A stretch of DNA of 64,000 nt, taken from contig NZ_VLKW01000011.1 of assembly GCF_007830495.1 (NCBI RefSeq), positions 207,748 through 271,747 on the forward strand, written 5' to 3'. A program made the translations under genes and the position numbers. The notes beneath the pieces are model-generated. The model worked only from the letters and a program-made list of their open reading frames with translations, did no database searches and had not been told where the DNA came from. This stretch comes from Pseudoduganella flava (GTDB taxonomy: Bacteria > Pseudomonadota > Gammaproteobacteria > Burkholderiales > Burkholderiaceae_D). Shown here one piece after another: positions 58,691 to 64,000 of the stretch. Numbering within the stretch: the first letter of the stretch is position 1; every line of letters begins with the position of its first letter.

Positions 58691-59762
58691 GCTTGCCTCC
58701 CTGTTCGGCTGCGGACATGGCGGCGTCGATGGCTTCGCGGGCCGTAAGCTGCCAAGCGCCCTTCGCGCCCCAGCCCAAGAAAGGCCGTGTGTTGCCGACC
58801 TCGTCGAAGACGAATACGCGGCACGCCTCCCCATCCCTGCACCATGCGATCCATGCCTCGTGCTGAGACATGAAGTCCAGTCGCGCCGCATCCCGCGCAT
58901 CGCTGCTCGCAGCAGAGGGGGCGGGGCTGGTGAATAGCGGCTCCCAGTTGTGATAGCTATCGTTTGGTTTATAAGGGGCAAACTTGGGTGATTTCCCCTG
59001 CAATTCGAGCGCCCTACGGTTATGGGCCATGAATTGCCATTCCCCATCACCCACCCCTGGCTCCTTATTCGTGTCCCGTTGATACCGCCACGCTACCGGC
59101 TCGGCCTGGGCCTGCGATGCTGCGGCAAGAGCTTTGCGCAGGTCGGCGGTTTCTTTCTCAGCAAAGTGAAACTTGACCCGGAAGTCCAGTTCATCCGGAT
59201 GGTTCAGCGGGCTACATGCGCGTGCACGTTCCCGCCACGTTTTGATCGTGCCCGCCGTCGCGCTGTCCTTGACAGGTGCGGCGGCTGGGGTGATGGCGAG
59301 CTTGGTTTCGTCCCGCGCCTCTTGCAGTGCTGCGGCCAGCTCGGCTCGGAACCAGTTTTCGTCCTCATCGCCTGTTGGTTCGTGGTTGAGGATGAAGCGA
59401 TGCAGCGCCGTGCCGGTTCCTTGATCCAAGGCGCGGTCGCATTCGTACCAAGTCGGCAGCTCCCCCGCCGCTGCTTGTGGTGCTGGCGTGACAGAGGCGG
59501 CGCGCTCGGCAAGGGCGATCAGTTCCAGCACGGCGGCAGGATTGGCGGCGGCGATGAACTCCATGTTCGCGCTTCGCTCCGGCCAGAAGTCCTCGTCCCA
59601 CTCGGGGGCAATGCACACTTCGTCGTCAGTGTTATCGCCAGCCACTACCTCGTTGAGAAATGCGGGCTTGGGGTTGCCGAACGAGGGGCCGGTAGCAACC
59701 CATGGGCCGGGCGTCGCCGCTTCGGCCAGCCGCTTCAATTCTTCGATCGGTTCTTTGTTCAC
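58683..59762 (-). CDS. Ead/Ea22-like phage protein
   Basis: 359 residues. The N-terminus has the family pattern ELKRLAEAATPGPWVATG, then a segment MEFIAAANPAAVLELIALAE that ends the first module. Downstream come helical modules (ENWFRAELAAALQEARDETK) and the C-terminal WQLTAREAIDAAMSAAEQGG. Ea22-like proteins are non-essential early phage products of unknown activity. Located mid-operon. Confidence 0.7.
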   Translation of the reverse strand: MNKEPIEELKRLAEAATPGPWVATGPSFGNPKPAFLNEVVAGDNTDDEVCIAPEWDEDFWPERSANMEFIAAANPAAVLELIALAERAASVTPAPQAAAGELPTWYECDRALDQGTGTALHRFILNHEPTGDEDENWFRAELAAALQEARDETKLAITPAAAPVKDSATAGTIKTWRERARACSPLNHPDELDFRVKFHFAEKETADLRKALAAASQAQAEPVAWRYQRDTNKEPGVGDGEWQFMAHNRRALELQGKSPKFAPYKPNDSYHNWEPLFTSPAPSAASSDARDAARLDFMSQHEAWIAWCRDGEACRVFVFDEVGNTRPFLGWGAKGAWQLTAREAIDAAMSAAEQGGKHG

Positions 59763-59785
59763 GGTGTTTCCTCTCGGTGATTGGG

Positions 59786-59986
59786 CTATTCCGCAAGCCA
59801 GGCGTCACGCTTGATTGTTTCTTCGGCCAGAATTTGCTGGCGCGTTTTCAGGCTGCCGTCGGCGTTGGTGTTGAACGGGTTTAACGTCTGACGGAAATGC
59901 CGCGTTTCCTGCCGCGTCTTGCCGGCAGCGTCCCGGTACTTCTTGACGCCCTTTACGCCCACATAGTCGAACGCATAACGTGTCAT
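59786..59986 (-). CDS. Phage hypothetical protein, 66 aa
   Basis: Starts MTRYAFDYVGVKGVKKYRDA at 59986, with GAGGAA 7 bases upstream. The earlier in-frame start is Arg-rich and unlikely. Polar, charged and lacking a membrane segment. No function recognised. Confidence 0.55.
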   Translation of the reverse strand: MTRYAFDYVGVKGVKKYRDAAGKTRQETRHFRQTLNPFNTNADGSLKTRQQILAEETIKRDAWLAE

Positions 59987-60009
59987 TTCGTATTCCTCTC
60001 GGTGATTGG

Positions 60010-60288
60010 TTAGCGGGAGCGGGCGGCGCGCTGCTCGGTCACGTACTCGACCAGCTTGCGCACGCCACGGCGCCGCGTCGGGGAACCGCGCACGATCCAC
60101 AGGCCGGTGCCGGGCCAGAAATCGACCGTCTGCGCTCCGGCTTGCACGACCAGATGTGCGCCCAGGTTTTTCACTTCGTACTGCACGCCAGCGCGCGTCA
60201 GCACGGCGGCGGAGTGCTCGCGGTTGTCGCTGCGCTTCTCCTGCCGCGCCTTGCGCAGCGCGTTGAAGTCGTCGGCCATATCGCTCAC
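60010..60288 (-). CDS. Phage hypothetical protein, 92 aa
   Basis: GTG start at 60288, with AGGAGG 6 bases upstream; ATG 60279 is the alternative. Sequence DFNALRKARQEKRSDNREHS followed by a beta-rich part (VQYEVKNLGAHLVVQAGAQT, FWPGTGLWIVRGSPTRRRG). Resembles small phage proteins with a basic C-terminus. Function unknown. Confidence 0.6.
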   Translation of the reverse strand: MSDMADDFNALRKARQEKRSDNREHSAAVLTRAGVQYEVKNLGAHLVVQAGAQTVDFWPGTGLWIVRGSPTRRRGVRKLVEYVTEQRAARSR

Positions 60289-60289
60289 G

Positions 60290-60451
60290 TCACGCCTCCT
60301 TGGTGGTGGTTGGCTGGGGCAGTTCGGCTCGGCGCTTGCGCTCGCGTGCTTTCTCTGCTCGCGTGTAGTGCCGCATGCAGCGCTTGATTTCCTCGACAGT
60401 CAGGCCCGAATTGTGCTCGCCTGTGCGCTTCATCTTCTGAATGCTTGCCAT
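60290..60451 (-). CDS. Phage small basic protein, 53 aa
   Basis: ATG 60451 to a stop at 60290. Sequence begins MASIQKMKRTGEHNSGLTVE and continues with a Lys/Arg-rich helix (EKARERKRRAELPQP). It lies between two better supported genes of the operon, and the ribosome-binding site of the next gene lies within its end. Possibly nucleic-acid binding by composition only. Confidence 0.45.
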   Translation of the reverse strand: MASIQKMKRTGEHNSGLTVEEIKRCMRHYTRAEKARERKRRAELPQPTTTKEA

Positions 60452-60454
60452 CGC

Positions 60455-61369
60455 TCAGCCCTCCCGTGCAGGCTGAGAGGTGGACGGAGCGGCGAGGCGC
60501 CAGCGGCTGATTACCCACTTTCGTTCCATGAACTCGTCGCCTACTTGCCACGCCCATTCAGCTGCCTTGACGTTGGGCGCGATGGTTCCGTTGCGGAACT
60601 CCACATCAACCCGCACTTCGTTCGCTACCGGCTGCACGCCCGTATTCGTGCGCCATCCATCCGCCCCTTCTGCGCCTGCTGCGGCTTGATGGAATGCGGC
60701 GAGAACGGCGCGGGCGAATTCGATCACGGACGAGCTGGCAACCGCATGCTCGGTGCCGTCGTCGCTCTGCGTCAACCGCAGGCAGTCCAGCGTCAGGATT
60801 TCGTCGTCCGTCAGTTCGGCCGGCGCTGCCTGCTGCGGGGATGCGGAGACAGGGGCAGCTGGGTCTAGCCCTGGCAGCGGCGGCGCGTCGAAGCGATCAT
60901 CATGCTTGGCGTCGAACCATGCTTGCGCGCCGATGCCTTCGGCTGCGTCCGGTATCAAGCCCGGGCCTACGAGGCCGTTGTGGACCCATTCCATTGCGGC
61001 TTCGGCGCCTTGGCCTCGATCCCACTCCAGCCACGCGGCCTGATTGCCGGCAATGACGTTGTGCAGCGCCTTGGACACGAGGAAATGAGACTTCCACAGA
61101 TTCTCGCGCTCAGTGCGCAGCGCTTCGACTTCGGGGCGCAGCCGGGCGTTCTCCGCCTCCAGCTCGGCGATGCGGGCGGCGCCGTTGTCCTCGATCGTGT
61201 CCAGTTCCAGCAGGCGCGCTACGGAGCGCACGTCGCCGGCAAGGATGGTTTGCGACGGCGCGCCGGGGATGTTGAGGCGCACTGCTGCGGTATTCTCCGC
61301 GCTCAGGAGGTCGCGCACAGCGGCGATGACGTTCTCCCGCATGGCGTCGTGGTGTTTGTGGTTGTTCAT
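60455..61369 (-). CDS. Phage hypothetical protein, 304 aa, with coiled coil
   Basis: N-terminal helical part (MRENVIAAVRDLLSAENTAA), then a coiled coil (ARIAELEAENARLRPEVEAL, ~65-95), a segment with KSHFLVSKALHNVIAGNQAA and an Ala/Pro linker APVSASPQQAAPAELTDDEI also found in the 410-aa gene at 57037-58269. The C-terminal region (VANEVRVDVEFRNGTIAPNV, WVISRWRLAAPS) is beta-rich. No catalytic motif. Confidence 0.6.
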   Translation of the reverse strand: MNNHKHHDAMRENVIAAVRDLLSAENTAAVRLNIPGAPSQTILAGDVRSVARLLELDTIEDNGAARIAELEAENARLRPEVEALRTERENLWKSHFLVSKALHNVIAGNQAAWLEWDRGQGAEAAMEWVHNGLVGPGLIPDAAEGIGAQAWFDAKHDDRFDAPPLPGLDPAAPVSASPQQAAPAELTDDEILTLDCLRLTQSDDGTEHAVASSSVIEFARAVLAAFHQAAAGAEGADGWRTNTGVQPVANEVRVDVEFRNGTIAPNVKAAEWAWQVGDEFMERKWVISRWRLAAPSTSQPAREG

Positions 61370-61397
61370 TGTTGGTCTCCAATCAGATTCATCATCG

Positions 61398-61823
61398 TTA
61401 CGCAGGCTCCAGCTCGCGTTGAACGCTCGCGGCCGAAAGGTGCACGCCGTTCATCGCGCAGAAGGCGAGGGCGTACTCGATCAGGCTTGCGGCGCGCTTC
61501 TTCGACATCAGGGCTGTGCTCTCGCGCAGGTTCAAAAACTCGCCTTCCAGGCCCGGCACCATTTCGGAGCCTTCGTTCGTCGCCGCAGCGTGGCCGGACA
61601 CCAGAAGCACCTTCCATTGCGCAGCGGTGCGCGGCTTGCCGGCCCACTTCAGTCCGGACTTCGCGATGTCGCCGACGATGGCGTGAAACTTGGCGTTCTG
61701 GTCGAGGTTCCGCTTTGGCTCGCAGAACGTGACCATCCAGCCGTCCGGCGCCTCGTATGCGAAATGCGCAGCGTTGGCGCGCGCTTGGCGGTGGGCCAGC
61801 ACGAAGGTCCGTTTCTCAGTCAT
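61398..61823 (-). CDS. ninB: NinB family phage recombination protein
   Basis: 141 residues. Family block KPRTAAQWKVLLVSGHAAAT, then GLEGEFLNLRESTALMSKKR and SLIEYALAFCAMNGVHL. In lambda, NinB (Orf) helps Red recombination by replacing RecFOR functions. Its ATG overlaps the stop of the exonuclease gene by 4 bp, consistent with one recombination module. Confidence 0.85.
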   Translation of the reverse strand: MTEKRTFVLAHRQARANAAHFAYEAPDGWMVTFCEPKRNLDQNAKFHAIVGDIAKSGLKWAGKPRTAAQWKVLLVSGHAAATNEGSEMVPGLEGEFLNLRESTALMSKKRAASLIEYALAFCAMNGVHLSAASVQRELEPA

Positions 61824-62467
61824 GCCGCCACCTCCATCGAGTTCAGCAGATCAACCTTCGCTTGGACTTCGGCCAGGAAGGCGAGCACGCCGGGTTCCAG
61901 CGTCTTGCTGATATAGGCGTCGTCGCGGTAGATGCGCTGGCGGTACAGCTTCAGGTGCTCGGCGCCGGCCTGCATGCGCGGGTCGAACGAGCAGAAGTCC
62001 ACCCAGTCCAGCTCCAGCACCCAAATCTGGCCCTGTACCTGCGGCTTGTGGTGTTCGGGCATGCCGGTTTCCCACGTCAGCAGGTGAATCGCGCTGTTGT
62101 AGGGCGACTTGATCTCGATGCCACCTTTCGGGCCGACGAGGCCATCCGAAGAGGCGCCAACCCATTCGTGCTTCGGATGCTTTTTGAAGCCGACTTCGCG
62201 CACGATCGCGCCGGTTTCTTCCTCGTAGGTGGCGCGAGCGTACGGCTCTGCCTCCGTCCCCCACTGCATTGCGAAGCTGCTCGGGGTCACGATCGGCTCG
62301 CCCGTGATGCGCTCCACTACAAGGTGCATCAGGTAGTCTTCCCGCGCCTTCAAGGGCTGGCCGTTACGGCCCACGGCCAGGATGTCAGCGAAGCACGAGG
62401 CGGTCGCATGGCCGGCACGCTCACGCAGCCAATCGGCGCCGCCTTGATTGGATTGGCGCTCAATCAT
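61820..62467 (-). CDS. YqaJ-like phage exonuclease
   Basis: 215 residues. N-terminal ADWLRERAGHATASCFADIL, AMQWGTEAEPYARATYEEET and the nuclease core VGASSDGLVGPKGGIEIKSP followed by PEHHKPQVQGQIWVLELDWV. The metal-binding Asp and Glu-x-Lys are visible in DGLVG and EIKSP. Lambda Exo type 5'-3' dsDNA exonuclease acting with the annealase encoded just upstream. Overlaps bet by 8 bp. Confidence 0.88.
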   Translation of the reverse strand: MIERQSNQGGADWLRERAGHATASCFADILAVGRNGQPLKAREDYLMHLVVERITGEPIVTPSSFAMQWGTEAEPYARATYEEETGAIVREVGFKKHPKHEWVGASSDGLVGPKGGIEIKSPYNSAIHLLTWETGMPEHHKPQVQGQIWVLELDWVDFCSFDPRMQAGAEHLKLYRQRIYRDDAYISKTLEPGVLAFLAEVQAKVDLLNSMEVAA

Positions 62468-63206
62468 TGATCGCTCCTTCGATGACGTTTTCGGCGCGCT
62501 TCTTCAGCTCGGGCAGGTGAGGGGCGAGGGCGCGGCGCTGCTCCTTCGTGATCTTGCTCCATGCCTCTTCCAGCGCTGCAAGCCCGTAGTCGGCCACGGC
62601 GCCCAACTGGTCAAGCAACTGCTGATCGGCTTCGGTGAACTCCACCGTCATCGCTTGCTCGGCGACTGCCGCAGCGCCGCGGCTTGCCGGCCGCTCGTTC
62701 ACGTCGACGATGCGTTCGGCCTCGTCCTGGTCGTAGATCCCCACGTAGCCGAATGCGAGACGTGCGCACTGGATCATGGCCTTGTGGCGCAGCATGCGCT
62801 TCGGGTGCGACTGCCACGGCTTGGTGCCGCGCTTGCACTCGCTCAGGTATTCCGTCGTCTTGATCGCGTGGGAACGGTCCTTGCGGTAGATGATGCACGT
62901 GCACGACTCGTCGTCCTGCTGGAACTCCATGCCGTCGAATTGCGGGTTCTCGTTGATGATCCTCGCCCAACCATCCACGCCGACCACCGGGACGATGCCG
63001 TTGTTCTGGTCCGGGAATGCGTAAATCTCCTTCGTCCACGGGTTCAATCTGTACTGGTTCGCGACGATCAGCAGCGCCGACATCTGCGCGTCCGATACCT
63101 GGCCCTTAAACGCGGTCGCCTTCAGTACGTTCACCAGCTCGCCGGATTCAGGGATATTGAACAGGCCCGCCAGTTTCGACGCCTGTTGCACTACGAGGTT
63201 GCTCAC
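62460..63206 (-). CDS. bet: Phage single-strand annealing protein Bet (RecT family)
   Basis: 248 residues. Bet/RecT block: VSDAQMSALLIVANQYRLNP, WTKEIYAFPDQNNGIVPVVG, VDGWARIINENPQFDGMEF and HPKRMLRHKAMIQCARLAFG. Anneals complementary single strands produced by the exonuclease. First gene of the recombination module. The C-terminal ~80 residues are helical and charged. Confidence 0.9.
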   Translation of the reverse strand: MSNLVVQQASKLAGLFNIPESGELVNVLKATAFKGQVSDAQMSALLIVANQYRLNPWTKEIYAFPDQNNGIVPVVGVDGWARIINENPQFDGMEFQQDDESCTCIIYRKDRSHAIKTTEYLSECKRGTKPWQSHPKRMLRHKAMIQCARLAFGYVGIYDQDEAERIVDVNERPASRGAAAVAEQAMTVEFTEADQQLLDQLGAVADYGLAALEEAWSKITKEQRRALAPHLPELKKRAENVIEGAIND

Positions 63207-63255
63207 GATGTTGCCTTTCTGCGGAGACTATGCCCGCGTCGGATTGGTAGAGAAA

Positions 63256-63366
63256 TCAGAAGCCCTTGATAAAGCTGACGACAGCGCGCCAGCGAGCCTT
63301 GCGGGGCGTGAAGCCAGCCAGCAGCGACAGGCGGTACTGGGTGCGGAGGAAACGGATCGCGCTCAT
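63256..63366 (-). CDS. Possible phage mini-protein, 36 aa
   Basis: ATG 63366 overlaps the end of the upstream gene by 4 bp and runs to TGA 63256. Sequence MSAIRFLRTQYRLSLLAGFT then Arg/Ala residues and a hydrophobic end. Too short for certainty; the ATGA overlap is the main support. Confidence 0.35.
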   Translation of the reverse strand: MSAIRFLRTQYRLSLLAGFTPRKARWRAVVSFIKGF

Positions 63367-63626
63367 ACCAAGCCTCGTTCAATCTGCATGCGCTTCGCGG
63401 CCAGCTTCACGCGGCGGCGCTGGATCAGGTTCATGCGAGCGATCGACAGTTCGTGCAGCGAAGCGGCGTAAGAGAAATCCTCGTCAGCGCGCGTCTCTTG
63501 CAGCGACAGCGCTTGCAGGCGGATCGCCTTCGTCAGCTCCCGCACGAAGCGGGCAATGCGGACTGCTACCGATGCGCGCTCGTGGTGTCCGTACCGCGGC
63601 GGCTGCTGGGTGTGCGTGCGTTTCAT
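63363..63626 (-). CDS. Phage hypothetical protein, 87 aa
   Basis: A basic, almost fully helical protein: ASVAVRIARFVRELTKAIRL, QALSLQETRADEDFSYAASL and LHELSIARMNLIQRRRVKLA. Located upstream of bet in the early operon. Could bind nucleic acid by composition. Family not recognised. Confidence 0.55.
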   Translation of the reverse strand: MKRTHTQQPPRYGHHERASVAVRIARFVRELTKAIRLQALSLQETRADEDFSYAASLHELSIARMNLIQRRRVKLAAKRMQIERGLV

Positions 63627-63645
63627 CGTCTGCTCCGTTCAGGTG

Positions 63646-63714
63646 TCAGAACTTCCGGCGCGGCGCGCCGAGGATCATCAGGAATGCGATCAGCAGGATT
63701 GCGAAGATGCTCAT
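63646..63714 (-). CDS. Possible membrane mini-protein, 22 aa
   Basis: ATG 63714: MSIFAILLIAFLMILGAPRR then KF and stop. It fills the gap between two phage genes and consists of one hydrophobic helix with a basic end. No clear ribosome-binding site was identified. Low certainty. Confidence 0.3.
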   Translation of the reverse strand: MSIFAILLIAFLMILGAPRRKF

Positions 63715-63733
63715 GGCTTACGTCCTTTCAGAG

Positions 63734-64000
63734 TTAGACCGCTTTGAAATTTCCATTGCTGTCGAGCTGGTACCACTTCCCAGCCTCGATGCCGTTCTCG
63801 CCCACCTTGCTTGCGCGGACGTGAAGGAGGTCACCAGCATCATTGCGGTACGCCAGCACGATTGCGCCAGTCTCACCAGCCATCGCGCGGCCCTCGTAAC
63901 CGCATGCCATCGCAACGGAGTGCTTGCCCGTGCTGCTGGCCGCGCCTTGGTAGCCCGTGCTGCTGGCCGCGCCGTAGTCGCCCGTGCTGCTGGCCGCGCC
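63734..64000 (-). CDS. Phage protein with 8-residue repeats (5' end beyond window)
   Basis: The last 88 residues of a minus-strand gene ending at TAA 63734. The visible N-terminal side is three units of GAASSTG plus one variable residue (GAASSTGD, GAASSTGY, GAASSTGK). It then continues SVAMACGYEGRAMAGETGAI and ends KVGENGIEAGKWYQLDSNGN. The repeat suggests a beta-solenoid or left-handed helix of the type in some phage proteins. Function unknown. Confidence 0.65.
   Translation of the reverse strand, partial: GAASSTGDYGAASSTGYQGAASSTGKHSVAMACGYEGRAMAGETGAIVLAYRNDAGDLLHVRASKVGENGIEAGKWYQLDSNGNFKAV

Overview
The window looks like a chromosomal stretch of a high-GC betaproteobacterium. PEP-CTERM proteins, a Burkholderiales-style type VI secretion locus, a nos (nitrous oxide reductase) cluster and overall gene style suggest Massilia, Duganella or a related member of the Oxalobacteraceae. 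That placement is inferred from gene content, not from a phylogenetic marker.

Layout. (1) 1-9.4 kb: the 5' part of a large SdrD_B-repeat surface/secreted protein, a small HTH protein, about 1.2 kb of repeat-rich non-coding DNA, a hypothetical protein, a class I PPK2 polyphosphate kinase, a GH1/RmlD fusion enzyme and a hemerythrin-like protein. (2) 9.4-13.8 kb, minus strand: a likely operon of an AlgI-type MBOAT acyltransferase, an AlgX/AlgJ-like SGNH-type partner and two tandem PEP-CTERM paralogues, probably for acylation of a surface polysaccharide. (3) 14-18.5 kb: a probable DNA-binding regulator, a small hypothetical protein and a large winged-helix/nSTAND/TPR protein. (4) 18.6-44.6 kb: a type VI secretion system with all 13 core components (tssA-M), a DUF4280 PAAR-like protein and several cargo candidates. 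These are a Ser-rich protein with a deaminase-like C-terminus, a DUF4157 (eCIS-core) HExxH protein, a protein with a papain-like Cys/His pattern, and two proteins of unknown type. (5) 44.7-53.9 kb: nosZ-R-D-F-Y-L, a c-type cytochrome and apbE, preceded by an FNR/DNR-type box. (6) 54.7 kb to the right edge: tRNA-Leu(UAA) followed by an integrase and the leftward early region of a prophage with an excisionase-like protein, Ea22-like protein, NinB, YqaJ exonuclease and Bet/RecT annealase. The prophage continues past the right edge.

How it fits together. Three T6SS-region units (20116, tssB, tssE) share a nearly identical promoter: GTTAC direct repeats overlapping a TTGTGT -35, an 18-bp spacer and a TACNAT-like -10. 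A fourth unit, the deaminase-like gene, has part of the motif. This suggests one activator drives the apparatus and its cargo together. The OmpR-type winged helix of the neighbouring nSTAND protein is a candidate for that activator. The nos genes look like one overlapping, anaerobically controlled operon, with ApbE supplying the covalent flavin of NosR.
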